Shown one piece after another: positions 43,067 to 52,598 of a stretch of 64,000 nt of DNA (within the stretch, counting starts at the first letter, position 1; each line of letters starts with the position of its first letter). The stretch comes from Bradyrhizobium sp. AZCC 1610 (lineage in GTDB: Bacteria > Pseudomonadota > Alphaproteobacteria > Rhizobiales > Xanthobacteraceae): assembly GCF_036924515.1 (NCBI RefSeq), contig NZ_JAZHRR010000001.1:124001-188000 (forward strand). Reading direction: 5' to 3'. The notes under the pieces were generated by a model. It searched no databases. It saw only the letters and a program-made list of their open reading frames with translations, and was not told the origin of the DNA. The translations under genes were made by a program, and so were the position numbers.

Positions 43067-43217
43067 AATGGTGCCCGGTTCTGTCGAATCAGAGCCGAAC
43101 AGGCGTCGCGCCTGGTGCGGCAGCGCTTGAGTTGGCGGCCTGCCGCCTTTACGGTCAGCGGCCACCCGGCCATTTCCGGGAAAATCCCAAGCGACTCAAT
43201 GACAAGCCCGGAAAGCC

Positions 43218-43562
43218 GTGCGCACGATCTATAAAATCACTCCTGCCTCGGCCTGGCGCGAGGCCGAACGGCAAGGCGTCTATCGCGGCAGTGCAGACGA
43301 TCTGCGCGACGGCTTCATTCATTTCTCCACGGCATCCCAGGTCGCCGAGACGGCGCGAAAGCATTATTTCGGCCAGACCGGCCTGTTCCTGGTCGCGGTC
43401 GACGCGGACGCGCTCGGCGATGCATTGCGCTGGGAGCCTTCGCGCAACGATGAGCTGTTCCCGCATCTCTACGGCGAACTCGATCTCGGCGCGGTGACCG
43501 CGATCCTCGGCATGCGCGCGCGGTCCGATGGCACTCACGACATTCCGGAGCTTGCCCCGTGA
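43218..43562 (+). CDS. DUF952 protein
   Basis: 114 aa, compact DUF952 fold: IYKITPASAWREAERQGVYRGSADDLRDGFIHFSTASQV, AVDADALGDALRWEPSRNDELFPHLYGELDL. Function unknown; the family resembles ADP-ribosyl-type pockets and is often next to pyrD. GTG start at 43218; stop overlaps the pyrD GTG by 4 bases, so the pair is translationally coupled. Confidence 0.87.
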   Translation: MRTIYKITPASAWREAERQGVYRGSADDLRDGFIHFSTASQVAETARKHYFGQTGLFLVAVDADALGDALRWEPSRNDELFPHLYGELDLGAVTAILGMRARSDGTHDIPELAP

Positions 43563-44656
43563 TCCGCGCCTTCGACGCCTTTTCGCTGCCGCTGCTGCGC
43601 TGGTTCGATCCGGAAGACGCGCACCGCATGGCGATCCACGGCCTGCGGCTGCTGCCCCCGGTCAAGCCGCGGGCAGACGATTCGAAGCTGGCGGTGCGGG
43701 CCTTTGGCTTGAACTTTCCCAATCCGATCGGAATGGCCGCGGGCTTCGACAAGAGCGCGGAGGTACCAGACGCGCTGCTGCGGCTCGGCTTCGGCTTTGT
43801 CGAGATCGGCACCGTGACGCCGAAGCCGCAGGCCGGCAATCCACGACCGCGGCTGTTTCGCCTCGAGCGGGATGAGGCCGTGATCAACCGCATGGGCTTC
43901 AACAATGACGGCGCCGAGGCCGCGCTGCGCCGGCTGGCGGCCCGCGCCCACCATGGCGGCATCGTCGGCGTCAATGTCGGGGCCAACAAGGATTCGTCCG
44001 ACCGCGTCGCTGACTACGTCAAGCTGATCGAGACATTTGCGCCGGTCGCGAGCTATTTCACCGTCAACGTTTCCTCGCCGAATACGCCGGGTCTGCGCAA
44101 CCTGCAGCAATCCGCAGCGCTCGATGATCTCCTCGCGAAGGTGATCGATGCGCGGGAACGGGTACGCAGGAATGCCGGCGATTCGCCGGTGCTGCTGAAG
44201 ATCGCGCCGGATCTGAGTTTGACTGAACTCGACGACGTCGTGCACATCGCGCGCTCGCGCCGGGTCGACGGCATGATCGTCGCCAACACCACGCTGGCGC
44301 GTCCCGCCACCTTGCGCGAACAGGCTCGCGCGAAAGAGCAGGGCGGATTATCCGGGCGGCCGCTGTTCCGGCTGTCGACGCGCATGGTGGCCGAGACCTA
44401 TGTCCGCACCGAAGGCGCGTTTCCGCTGATCGGCGTCGGCGGCATCGACACCGGTGGCGCGGCGCTGACAAAGATCCGCGCCGGCGCCAGCCTGATCCAG
44501 CTCTACTCGTCGCTGGTCTACAAGGGCCTCGGGCTGGTCGACGACATCAAGAACGATCTGGCCTCGACGTTGCTGCGCACCGGGCGCGACTCGCTGTCGG
44601 AGATCGTCGGCGCGGATGCTGCGACGATCACCGCCGAGGACTGGCCGGTGCAGTAG
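43559..44656 (+). CDS. pyrD: Quinone-dependent dihydroorotate dehydrogenase
   Basis: Class 2 PyrD, 365 aa, membrane-associated flavoenzyme oxidising dihydroorotate to orotate for pyrimidine synthesis. N-terminal helix region for quinone access (1-45), then GLNFPNPIGMAAGFDKSAEVPDALLRLGFGFVEIGTVTPKPQAGNPRPRLFRL, VNVSSPNTPGLRNLQ with catalytic Ser, and GVGGIDTGGAALTKIRAGASLIQLYSSLVYKG at the FMN phosphate site. GTG start coupled to DUF952. Confidence 0.96.
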   Translation: MIRAFDAFSLPLLRWFDPEDAHRMAIHGLRLLPPVKPRADDSKLAVRAFGLNFPNPIGMAAGFDKSAEVPDALLRLGFGFVEIGTVTPKPQAGNPRPRLFRLERDEAVINRMGFNNDGAEAALRRLAARAHHGGIVGVNVGANKDSSDRVADYVKLIETFAPVASYFTVNVSSPNTPGLRNLQQSAALDDLLAKVIDARERVRRNAGDSPVLLKIAPDLSLTELDDVVHIARSRRVDGMIVANTTLARPATLREQARAKEQGGLSGRPLFRLSTRMVAETYVRTEGAFPLIGVGGIDTGGAALTKIRAGASLIQLYSSLVYKGLGLVDDIKNDLASTLLRTGRDSLSEIVGADAATITAEDWPVQ

Positions 44657-44670
44657 CTACGACAACGGGC

Positions 44671-44759
44671 CGTAGCCCGGATGGAGCGCAGCGCAATCCG
44701 GGATGGACCACCCGTTTGCACAAAGGCCCCGGATTTCGCTTCGCTGCATCCGGGCTACG
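44671..44759. repeat. Intergenic palindromic repeat, family D copy 2
   Basis: CGTAGCCCGGATGGAGCGCA and GCTGCATCCGGGCTACG are inverted ends, with CAATCCGGG and CCCCGGATTTCGC inside. Homologous to 7670-7757. Its right end provides the stop codon of the MATE gene. Confidence 0.87.
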
Positions 44760-46080
44760 AACCGAACGACTTCCTCAACAGCGCCGGATATCTCAACGCC
44801 TCGAGCCCGCCGCGCGCCGCATAGTGCACCAGGAACGCCGCCCACAGCCCGGCATTTCCGAACGAACGCAACGTAAACCACGCGCCGAGAAAAATCAGAA
44901 GCGCCAGCACCATCAGGTTGCGCATGTCGCGCGCCCAGGTGGCGCCAATATAGACACCGTCATGGGCAAAGGCGAATACGCCGAGCAGCGGCGCAAAGAT
45001 CACGAACGGCAGATAATCCCGCGCGATGCGCCGTACGTCCACGCTCGCCGTCATCATGTCGATCAGCGCCGGGCCAAACAGCAGAAAAGTCCCGGCCACC
45101 GCAAGGGCAAAGCCAAAGCCCCAGATGACAACGAGCTTCACTGCGCCGGCGAAAGCATTCTTGTCGCGTGCGCCATAGGCGCGGCCGCAAAGCTGCTCGG
45201 CGGCGTTCGCGAGACCGTCGAGGAAGAAGGCGCTGATCAGGAGAAAATTGTTCAGCACCGCATTGGCGGCGAGCGTCATGTCGCCGGCGCGCGCACCCTG
45301 CGAGGTGAAGAACAGGAACGCCACGATCAGCGATGCCGTGCGGATCAGGATGTCACGATTGACCGAGAGCATTCGCATCAGCTTGGTGCTGTCAAACAGC
45401 GTGGCGCTGGATATCGCGAGTTGGCCTTGCGAGAGACGGTGTGCGATCAGGCCACCGAGCGCGAGGCCCGCCGCCTCCGCAATCAACGCGGCGATCGCAG
45501 CACCGGCAATGCCGAGGTCGAGTACCAGCACCAGCAGCACCGTTGCCGCCATGTTGATCAGGTTGATGGTGACCTGCGTGCCGAGCGCCAGTTTGGCGCG
45601 AGCCTGTCCGATCAGCCATCCCAGCACGACATAGTTGCCGAGCGCCAGCGGCGCGGACCAGATCCGGATTGTAAAATAGGTCTTCGCGGCGCGCGTGACG
45701 CCTTCGCTGCCGCCCATCGCGCCGAGCAGCAGGGCCGCGAGCGGGATCTGCAAGGCCATGAGAGCCGTCCCTATCAGCGCCGCGACGATCAGCCCGCGTA
45801 GCAGGATCGCGCGCAATTCCGAGGTCTCGCCTGATCCCAGCGACTGCGCCGCAAACGCTAACGTGCTCATGCGCAGGAAGCCGAACAGCCAGAACATGCA
45901 GTCGAACAGCACCGAGGCCATCGCCACGCCGCCGAGCATCGCGGCGTCGCCGAGGCGTCCGATCGCCGTGGTCGAGACGATGCCGATCAGCGGCGTGGTC
46001 AGGTTCGCGACCATCGCGGGACCGGCGATGGCAAACACCTGCGCCGTCGTGACCCTGGATGGAGCGACGGGCGAATGCAT
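44755..46080 (-). CDS. MATE-family transporter (DinF-like)
   Basis: 441 aa, about twelve membrane segments in two halves; AIGRLGDAAMLGGVAMASVLFDCMFWLFGFLRMSTLAFAAQSLG is DinF-like. Likely proton- or sodium-driven efflux, substrate unknown. The C-terminal codons and stop (44755) run into a palindromic repeat, hinting at a slightly altered tail. It follows the MBL gene after 2 bases on the same strand. Confidence 0.87.
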   Translation of the reverse strand: MHSPVAPSRVTTAQVFAIAGPAMVANLTTPLIGIVSTTAIGRLGDAAMLGGVAMASVLFDCMFWLFGFLRMSTLAFAAQSLGSGETSELRAILLRGLIVAALIGTALMALQIPLAALLLGAMGGSEGVTRAAKTYFTIRIWSAPLALGNYVVLGWLIGQARAKLALGTQVTINLINMAATVLLVLVLDLGIAGAAIAALIAEAAGLALGGLIAHRLSQGQLAISSATLFDSTKLMRMLSVNRDILIRTASLIVAFLFFTSQGARAGDMTLAANAVLNNFLLISAFFLDGLANAAEQLCGRAYGARDKNAFAGAVKLVVIWGFGFALAVAGTFLLFGPALIDMMTASVDVRRIARDYLPFVIFAPLLGVFAFAHDGVYIGATWARDMRNLMVLALLIFLGAWFTLRSFGNAGLWAAFLVHYAARGGLEALRYPALLRKSFGS

Positions 46081-46082
46081 GC

Positions 46083-46817
46083 CTAGAGCTCGACGACCAT
46101 GCCGTCATGGGCGGCCGTGTAGGGCAGTTCGCCCAGCCTGCCGAGCATGTCGTCGCTCATATGGGTCAGGATCAGGTGTTTCGGATTGATGTCGGGGAGA
46201 TGCGCTGCCAGCGTTTTCAGGCTGAGATGGTTCTTGACGATCTTGTCGTAGTAATAAGCCTCGGCGATGAACAGGTCGGCGTCGCGCCCGGCCGGGATCA
46301 GCGTCTCCGTCCATTCGGTGTCGGCGCTGTAGGTGATGACGCGATCCTCGGCCTCGATCCGGTAAGCCAGGAACGGCCCGCCCGATTCGCCGTGGATGAC
46401 GGGATAAGGCGTCACCTTGACGTCGCCGAAAGTCCGGCTCTGCTCCGGCTCCAGTGCTACGACGGAAAGATCGAAGCGCGGCTTGGTCTTCGAGGAATGC
46501 TCGAACAGCGCCTCCATCAGATTGGCGAGTTTCGTCTCGATCCCCTGTGGACCAGCAATCACCAGCGGCCGCGAGCGCCGCGTGAACTGCGCGTCCAGCA
46601 GCAGAAACGGCAAGCCCGCAAAATGGTCGCCGTGGAAATGCGTGATCAGGATCAGGTCGATGGCCTCGCGCGCGATGCCGAGACGCTTCAGCGCCGGCAG
46701 CGACGACGCGCCGCAATCGATCAGGAAATTGACGCTTGCGCCCGTGACGTGGAAGCAGGTGTTGAACCTGCCGCCGGAACCGAACGCGTCGCCGCAGCCG
46801 ACAAATCGCAATTGCAT
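46083..46817 (-). CDS. MBL-fold metallohydrolase (RNase Z-like)
   Basis: 244 aa. Zinc motif THFHGDHFAGLPF (about 59-71), further ligands in PVIHGES, SADTEWT and LTHMSDDML. Compact RNase Z/arylsulfatase-like subgroup without the long exosite arm. Substrate unknown. Lies between DUF6460 and the MATE gene in one minus-strand run. Confidence 0.82.
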   Translation of the reverse strand: MQLRFVGCGDAFGSGGRFNTCFHVTGASVNFLIDCGASSLPALKRLGIAREAIDLILITHFHGDHFAGLPFLLLDAQFTRRSRPLVIAGPQGIETKLANLMEALFEHSSKTKPRFDLSVVALEPEQSRTFGDVKVTPYPVIHGESGGPFLAYRIEAEDRVITYSADTEWTETLIPAGRDADLFIAEAYYYDKIVKNHLSLKTLAAHLPDINPKHLILTHMSDDMLGRLGELPYTAAHDGMVVEL

Positions 46818-46841
46818 CGGCCGTTACCGCCTATGGAGTGG

Positions 46842-47144
46842 TTATCGCCCGCGAGAGCTGCCGAACAGCCGCGACAGCAGCCAGATCGGGACCACGATCA
46901 CGGCGCCGAGCAGGAAGTAGCGCCACAGCCAGTTGACGGCGTCGAAGCCGAGATCCCACAGCCGCTGGAACAGCATGCGAATGCTGTGCACAATATTCCA
47001 GGGGTCGAAGCCGATGGCGGCGAGCACCACGCCCACCAGGATCGACAGCAGGATCAGCCGGAATGCGACCGATAGCGGCGAGCCGCCGAGAAAGCGGTAC
47101 AGGCCGTCATTGCTGGCCGGCAGGTCTCTGACGTCGTTGGGCAT
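46842..47144 (-). CDS. DUF6460 small membrane protein
   Basis: 100 aa with two hydrophobic segments (about 23-43 and 68-88) and the sequence LYRFLGGSPLSVAFRLILLSILVGVVLAAIGFDPWNIVHS, typical of the alphaproteobacterial DUF6460 family. Function unknown. GAGGAG lies about 8 bases ahead of the ATG at 47144; the longer frame upstream has no such site. Confidence 0.78.
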   Translation of the reverse strand: MPNDVRDLPASNDGLYRFLGGSPLSVAFRLILLSILVGVVLAAIGFDPWNIVHSIRMLFQRLWDLGFDAVNWLWRYFLLGAVIVVPIWLLSRLFGSSRGR

Positions 47145-47240
47145 CGGTTTCTCCTCGCGGGTCGCGCGCATTATAGGCACGGCGGGGCACATGGGGAACC
47201 CGCTCGTATCAGTCAATGGCGGCTATGCGCCGCCGGAATG

Positions 47241-48893
47241 TTAATTTGCTGTCACGTCTTTGAGCATCCGCTCCAGCGTCTCCAGCCGGTCCGCCTCGCG
47301 CGGCGGCTTGTCCCAGCGCAAGCGGCTGATGCGCGGAAACCGCATCGCGACGCCGGATTTGTGCCGCGGCGAGCGGGCCAGCCCCTCGAACGCGACTTCC
47401 AGCACCAGGCCCTGGTCCGGCTCGTGCACGACATGGCGCACGGGGCCAAATTTTTCCGTCGTGTTGCGGCGGACGAACCGGTCGATCTGCAGCAGTTCCT
47501 CGTCGGTGAAGCCGAAATAGGCTTTTCCGACCGGCACCAGTTGCTCGCCGTCCTCGCCCGAGGTCCAGACGCCGAAGGTGTAGTCCGAATAATAGGACGA
47601 GCGCTTGCCGTGGCCGCGCTGCGCATACATCAGCACGGCATCGATGATGTGCGGGTCGCGCTTCCATTTCCACCACTGGCCCCTGGGCCGGCCCGGCAGA
47701 TAGGGCGCGTCGCGGCGCTTCAGCATGACGCCCTCGACCGCCTCGGCATCCTCGCCCGCGCCGGCGCTTGCGGGGTCGGCGCGGGCGGCCATCAGCGCCT
47801 CCCAGCTATCGAAGGCAACCGTCGGCGACAGGTCGATGCGCGGGTCGTCAAGCTTTCTGACGAAAGCCTCGAGATGCGCGCGGCGCTCAACGAACGGCAG
47901 TTCGCGCAGGTCGTTCTCATCGTCGCCGAGCAGATCGTAGGCGCGCAGATGAATGGGAAAATCCTTCATCAGTTTCGGTGAAACGACCTTTCTGTTCAGC
48001 CGCTGCTGCAGCACGTTGAAGGTCTGCACGCGTCCCTCGCGCAGCACCAGCAGTTCGCCATCGATGGCGCCGGGCAGATGCAGCGACGGCACGAGGTCGG
48101 GAAAGCTCTTGGTGATGTCCTCGCCGGTGCGCGAATAGAGCCGTGCCTGCATGTGACCGCGCTCATCGCGGCCCGAGACCGCCTGCACGCGAATGCCGTC
48201 CCATTTCCATTCCGTGATGAAGTCCGCAGGATCGAGACTGGCGAAATCCGCATCCTCGATCGCATGCGCCAGCATGACAGGGCGAAACGGCGCGGGATCG
48301 CGGTTGACCGGCTTGTCGCCGCGGCCTTCGAGCCAGGCGAACAGGTCGAGATAGGGCGGGACGAGCGCCGGCCAGATCAACTCGATCTCGTGCGGGTCCT
48401 TGTTGCCAAGCGCGGCAGCCGCGGTTTTCGCCAGCCGCGCCGAAATCCCGATTCGCATCGCGCCGGTGACGAGCTTTAGCAGCGCCCAGCGGCCGGTCTC
48501 GTCGAGCTCGTCGAGCCAGCGCGCGAGCTGTTTTGGTAGCTCGGTCTTGCCGAGCGTGCGGAGCGTGGCGACGACCTCGGAGAGGGTGGGCGGCGGCGGG
48601 TTGTTGTGGCCGGGCAGCTGGATCTTCGGCCACATCAGCGCAACCGTCTCGGATAAATCACCGACATAATCATACGACAGCGCGAACAGCACCGGATCGG
48701 TGCGATCGGCGATCAAATCGCGGATCAGCCCAGACTTGGCGTGCTTGAACGACAGCGCGCCGGTCAGCGCCGCCAGCGCGTAGCCGCGGTCGGGATCGGG
48801 CGTGTCGCGAAAATAGGCCGTGATCAGCCGCAGCTTGTTGTTGCGGCCGGGCTCGTAGGCGAGGCGATCCAGGAGTTCGGCAAAGCGGTTCAT
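47241..48893 (-). CDS. ATP-dependent DNA ligase (ligase-associated repair set)
   Basis: 550 aa. N-terminal DNA-binding domain (1-190), then the adenylation site EWKWDGIRVQ with Lys230, RLYSRTGEDITKSFPDL, DGELLVLREG, EGVMLKRRDAPYLPGRPRGQWWKWKRD (motif V) and an OB-fold end. It belongs to the bacterial LigB/LigC-like group found with an MBL exonuclease, an Lhr-type helicase and PdeM, and called the cisplatin-damage-response ligase. The start overlaps the exonuclease stop by 4 bases. Confidence 0.92.
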   Translation of the reverse strand: MNRFAELLDRLAYEPGRNNKLRLITAYFRDTPDPDRGYALAALTGALSFKHAKSGLIRDLIADRTDPVLFALSYDYVGDLSETVALMWPKIQLPGHNNPPPPTLSEVVATLRTLGKTELPKQLARWLDELDETGRWALLKLVTGAMRIGISARLAKTAAAALGNKDPHEIELIWPALVPPYLDLFAWLEGRGDKPVNRDPAPFRPVMLAHAIEDADFASLDPADFITEWKWDGIRVQAVSGRDERGHMQARLYSRTGEDITKSFPDLVPSLHLPGAIDGELLVLREGRVQTFNVLQQRLNRKVVSPKLMKDFPIHLRAYDLLGDDENDLRELPFVERRAHLEAFVRKLDDPRIDLSPTVAFDSWEALMAARADPASAGAGEDAEAVEGVMLKRRDAPYLPGRPRGQWWKWKRDPHIIDAVLMYAQRGHGKRSSYYSDYTFGVWTSGEDGEQLVPVGKAYFGFTDEELLQIDRFVRRNTTEKFGPVRHVVHEPDQGLVLEVAFEGLARSPRHKSGVAMRFPRISRLRWDKPPREADRLETLERMLKDVTAN

Positions 48894-49927
48894 ACCTCGG
48901 CCTCGTCGGCCGCGGCCACCTCGTGCTCCTCTTCGTCGCCGTAGCCCACCAGATCGAGGGGCCGTGCGGCAAGCCCGCGCGCCTTGCACCAATGCACCAG
49001 CGCGTCTTCCTGCCCATGCGTGACCCAGATCTCGCCGGCACCGGTAGCCGCGATCGTCGCAGTCAGGCCGTCCCAATCGGCGTGGTCTGATATCACCAGC
49101 GGCAGTTCGATGCCGCGCTGGCGGGCACGCGCCCGCACCCGCATCCAGCCCGAGGCGAACGCCGTGACCGGATCGGGAAAACGTCGCGTCCAAATGTCAG
49201 AGGTGGCCGATGGCGGTGCCAGCGTGATGGTGCCGGCGAGATCGGCCTTCTTCACGCCTTTGACCGCGCGCAGCTCGCCGAGCGCGACACCACGGGTTTC
49301 ATAATAGCGCGTGATCGCCTCCATCGCGCCGTGCAGATAGATCGGCGCATCGTAACCTTGCTCGCGCAGCAGCGCGATCACGCGCTGCGCCTTGCCGAGG
49401 GAATAGGCGCCGACCAGATGCGCGCGCTCCGGAAACAGCGCGACGGATGCCAGCAGTTTCTTCACCTCATCCGCCGCATCGCCATGGCGAAATACCGGCA
49501 GGCCGAAGGTGGCCTCGGTGATAAAGACGTCACAGGGCACGACTTCAAATGGCGTGCAGGTCGGGTCGATGGCGTCCTTGTAGTCGCCCGAGGCGACGAT
49601 GCAGGTGTCCTTGCAGGTCACCGCGATCTGCGCCGAGCCCAGCACGTGGCCCGCGGGATGGAATTTGATTTTGACGTCGCCGAGCGCAATTTCTTCGCCA
49701 TAGCGCACCGCCTGCGTGGTGCGAGCAAGATTGTCGCCATAGCGCAGCCGCATCATGTCGAGCGTTTCCTGCGTGGCGAGCACTGCGCCATGGCCGGGTC
49801 GGGCATGATCGGAATGGCCGTGAGTAATGACGGCGCGCTCGACCGGGCGGACCGGGTCGATGTGGAAGCCGCCCGGCTTGCAGCACAGGCCGGCGGGAAG
49901 GGGGATCAGGATGTCCTGCGGACGCAT
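48890..49927 (-). CDS. Ligase-associated MBL/beta-CASP DNA exonuclease
   Basis: 345 aa. Zinc motif THGHSDHARPGHGAVLATQETLDMM (35-), then HPAGHVLGSAQI, SGDYKDA and a C-terminal beta-CASP part with VISDHADWDGL and WVTHGQEDALVHW. SNM1/Artemis-type processing exonuclease expected to trim ends before ligation. Co-translated with the ligase gene (4-base overlap). Confidence 0.9.
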   Translation of the reverse strand: MRPQDILIPLPAGLCCKPGGFHIDPVRPVERAVITHGHSDHARPGHGAVLATQETLDMMRLRYGDNLARTTQAVRYGEEIALGDVKIKFHPAGHVLGSAQIAVTCKDTCIVASGDYKDAIDPTCTPFEVVPCDVFITEATFGLPVFRHGDAADEVKKLLASVALFPERAHLVGAYSLGKAQRVIALLREQGYDAPIYLHGAMEAITRYYETRGVALGELRAVKGVKKADLAGTITLAPPSATSDIWTRRFPDPVTAFASGWMRVRARARQRGIELPLVISDHADWDGLTATIAATGAGEIWVTHGQEDALVHWCKARGLAARPLDLVGYGDEEEHEVAAADEAEV

Positions 49928-49977
49928 TTCGTCTATATAGGCGGTCTGCTTTGGATGTTTAGCCGTGCGATGTTAGC

Positions 49978-50059
49978 CGTCATGCGCGGGCTTGACCCGC
50001 GCATCCATTTTTTGAGAATTCATTGTTTTTGATGGATGGCCGGGTTAAGCCCGGCGACA
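49978..50059. repeat. Intergenic palindromic repeat, family J copy 2
   Basis: CGTCATGCGCGGGCTTGACC and CCGGGTTAAGCCCGGCGAC arms, with GCGCATCCATTTTTTGAG and TGATGGATGG inside. Between divergent exonuclease and methyltransferase genes. Confidence 0.88.
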
Positions 50060-50072
50060 ACTGGTTTCTGAA

Positions 50073-50999
50073 ATGCCTGCCCGCCTTCTTCTGTCCTCCG
50101 GCGATCTGATGGCCGACCGCCGGTTCGAATTTGCCCGCGATCTGCAATTGAAGGGCAACTTGCCGGCCGCCGCCGATCTGCTGATGCAGGCGATCGAGCT
50201 GACGCCGGATTTCACGTCCGCCTGGTTCACGCTCGCCGGCATCCGCGAAGAACTCGGCGAGCGCGATGCGGCGATTGCGGCGTTTCAAAAGGCCAGGGCC
50301 GGCGATCCCGGTGACCGCCACGGCGCCGGGTTGCGGCTGATGCGGCTTGGCGCAGAGCCCGTGTCGAGCATGCCGCAGGCCTATGTGCAGACCCTGTTCG
50401 ATCAATATGCACCGCGGTTTGAATCCTCGCTGGTGGACGAACTCGGCTATCGCGGTCCGAAGTTGTTATTCCGCGCGGTGTCGTCGGTACGCGCGGCGGC
50501 GCGCAAGCCGGCGTTTTTCAAGCGCGCCATCGATCTCGGCTGCGGCACCGGGCTTGCCGCATCAGCCTTCGCCAGGGGGGTCGATCATTTCATCGGCGTC
50601 GATCTGTCGCCGCGCATGATCGAGCGGGCGCGCGCCACGGGCCTCTACGCCGAGCTTGATATCGCCGACATGCTGCAGGGTCTGCGTGCGCGGCCGGACG
50701 CCAGAGCCGATCTCATTCTCGCCGCGGACGCCATGGTGTACGTCGCCGACCTCGCGCCGGTTCTCGCCGAGGCCGCTCGCGTGCTGGCCCCCGGCGGGCT
50801 GCTCGCCTTCACCACCGAAACCCATGACGGCGAAGGCGTCGTCATCAGCCAAGGGCTGCGCTACGCCCATGCGGCTGCCTATGTGCGCGCTGCGGTCGAA
50901 TCCGCAGGCCTCAAATTGCCCCTGCTGGAAGATCGCTCGGCCCGCAACGAGGACAACACGCCGGTTCCCGGGCTGGTCGCCGTCGCCGCAAAAACTTGA
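50073..50999 (+). CDS. TPR-fused SAM-dependent methyltransferase
   Basis: 308 aa. Residues 13-95 form TPR-like helices (DLQLKGNLPAAADLLMQAIELTPDFTSAWFTLAG); residues about 110-300 form a class I methyltransferase with SAM motif AIDLGCGTGLAASAFA, then ADAMVYVADLAPVLAEAARVLAPGGLLAFTTE. Substrate unknown; TPR-methyltransferases often modify proteins or quinone-like molecules. Starts 14 bases after a repeat and sits between the two halves of the repair set. Confidence 0.85.
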   Translation: MPARLLLSSGDLMADRRFEFARDLQLKGNLPAAADLLMQAIELTPDFTSAWFTLAGIREELGERDAAIAAFQKARAGDPGDRHGAGLRLMRLGAEPVSSMPQAYVQTLFDQYAPRFESSLVDELGYRGPKLLFRAVSSVRAAARKPAFFKRAIDLGCGTGLAASAFARGVDHFIGVDLSPRMIERARATGLYAELDIADMLQGLRARPDARADLILAADAMVYVADLAPVLAEAARVLAPGGLLAFTTETHDGEGVVISQGLRYAHAAAYVRAAVESAGLKLPLLEDRSARNEDNTPVPGLVAVAAKT

Positions 51000-51105
51000 G
51001 TCTAGACGCTACGCGCTCGCCGAATGGCGCATTGCGTGCGACACGTCAGCTATTGCCACTGACGCCGGAATGCCGGATCAAGGCTCCCATAAGGGAGAAA
51101 CAACA

Positions 51106-52335
51106 ATGAAGAACAAACAAACGCGCCGCGAATTCGGCGCCACCGCGCTTGCCACCGTCCTCGCATCCGCCATGCCCTCGCCATCAGTCTGGGCGGCGGA
51201 GAAGAAATACGATCCGGGCGCCAGCGACACCGAAATCAAGCTCGGACAGACCGTGCCGCATTCCGGTCCCGGCTCGCTTTACGGCGTGCTCGGTCGCGTC
51301 GGCGAAGTCTATTTCCAGATGCTGAACGAAAAGGGCGGCATCAACGGACGCAAGGTGAAGTTCCTCAGCATGGACGACGCCTACAGCGCGCCGAAATGCG
51401 TCGAGGCGACGCGGCGACTGGTCGAGCAGGAGGAAGTGCTGGCGCTGTACGGCTCGCTCGGCACCGCGCCCCAGACCGCCGTGCACAAATATCTCAACTC
51501 GAAGGGCGTGCCGCAGCTGCTGCTCAATACCGGCGCGTCGAAATGGAACGATCCGAAGAATTTCAAATGGACCATGGCGGGCCTGCCGCTCTATCCGACC
51601 GAAGCGCGCATTCTCGCCAGGCATGTCGTGGCTGTGAAGCCGAACGCCAGGATCGGCATCCTCTACCAGAACGACGATTTCGGCCGCGATTTCCTCGCGC
51701 CCTTCAAGAAGGTGTTGGCGGATGCCGGCGGCACCGCCAAGGTGATCATGGAGCAGACCTACGATCTGACCGAACCGACGATCGATTCGCAGCTCATCAA
51801 TCTCTCGAAATCTGGCGCGGATGTTTTCTACAATATCTCGACCGGCAAGGCGTCGTCGCAGTCGATCCGCAGAGTCGCCGAACTCGGCTGGAAGCCGCTG
51901 CATCTCCTGTCCGCGGGATCGACGGGGCGCTCGATTCTCAGCGCCGCCGGCCTCGAGAACTGCGCGGGCATCGTCGCGATCCGCTACGCCAAGGAGGTCG
52001 GCGTGCCGCGCTTCGAGAAGGATCCCGATGTGATGGCGTTCGAGGAGCTGCGCAAAAAGTACCTGCCCAATGTCGATCCTGACAACACCATCGCGTTTGC
52101 CGGATACGGCCAGGTGGTGGCGATGGCGGAGATTTTGCGCCGTTGCGGCGACGAGCTCACCCGCGCCAACGTTCTGAAGCAGGCCACGACGCTGGCGGGC
52201 TTCCATTCCCCGTACATGCTGGACGGCGTAACGTATAGCTACACGCCCGACGACTACACCCCGATGAAGACGCTCTATATCTCGATCTTCAACGGCAAGG
52301 ACTGGGATATTTCGGACAAGCCGGTGACGGAGTAG
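51106..52335 (+). CDS. Branched-chain-type ABC solute-binding protein
   Basis: 409 aa, periplasmic-binding protein of the Leu/Ile/Val-like (LivJ) superfamily: IKLGQTVPHSGPGSLYGVLGRVGEVYFQMLNEKGGINGRKVKFLSMDDAYS, RIGILYQNDDFGRDF. The N-terminus TRREFGATALATVLASAMPSPSVWA has a twin-arginine-like start. A GGGAG site precedes the ATG. No permease or ATPase genes adjoin. Ligand unknown, possibly aromatic or amide compounds. Confidence 0.88.
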   Translation: MKNKQTRREFGATALATVLASAMPSPSVWAAEKKYDPGASDTEIKLGQTVPHSGPGSLYGVLGRVGEVYFQMLNEKGGINGRKVKFLSMDDAYSAPKCVEATRRLVEQEEVLALYGSLGTAPQTAVHKYLNSKGVPQLLLNTGASKWNDPKNFKWTMAGLPLYPTEARILARHVVAVKPNARIGILYQNDDFGRDFLAPFKKVLADAGGTAKVIMEQTYDLTEPTIDSQLINLSKSGADVFYNISTGKASSQSIRRVAELGWKPLHLLSAGSTGRSILSAAGLENCAGIVAIRYAKEVGVPRFEKDPDVMAFEELRKKYLPNVDPDNTIAFAGYGQVVAMAEILRRCGDELTRANVLKQATTLAGFHSPYMLDGVTYSYTPDDYTPMKTLYISIFNGKDWDISDKPVTE

Positions 52336-52356
52336 GAGACTTACTCCGCTGCATCC

Positions 52357-52545
52357 TCTCCCTCTCCCCGTTCTTCACGGGGTCGAGACGAGCGAAGCTC
52401 GCTCTTAGAAGGCAGGGGTGAGGGGCTCTCTCCGCGCGGACGGTGACCAGAGCGCCCGCGGAGAGAGCCCCTCACCCGGCGCTACGCGCCCGACCTCTAA
52501 GAGCGAGCTTCGCTCGTCTCGACCCCGCGAAGAGCGGGGCGAGGT
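52357..52545. repeat. Large intergenic palindrome, family K
   Basis: A 29-bp perfect inverted repeat (52381-52409 with 52495-52523) plus an inner stem GAGGGGCTCTCTCCGCG against CGCGGAGAGAGCCCCTC and short CCCCG/CGGGG hairpins at both flanks. Nearly the whole 189 bp is self-complementary. It separates the solute-binding gene from the Lhr-type helicase gene. Confidence 0.9.
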
Positions 52546-52598
52546 GACTTCCGAGGCCGGCCCTCGACGAACCCGCCCTGACGGCTTACCTCTTCTCC

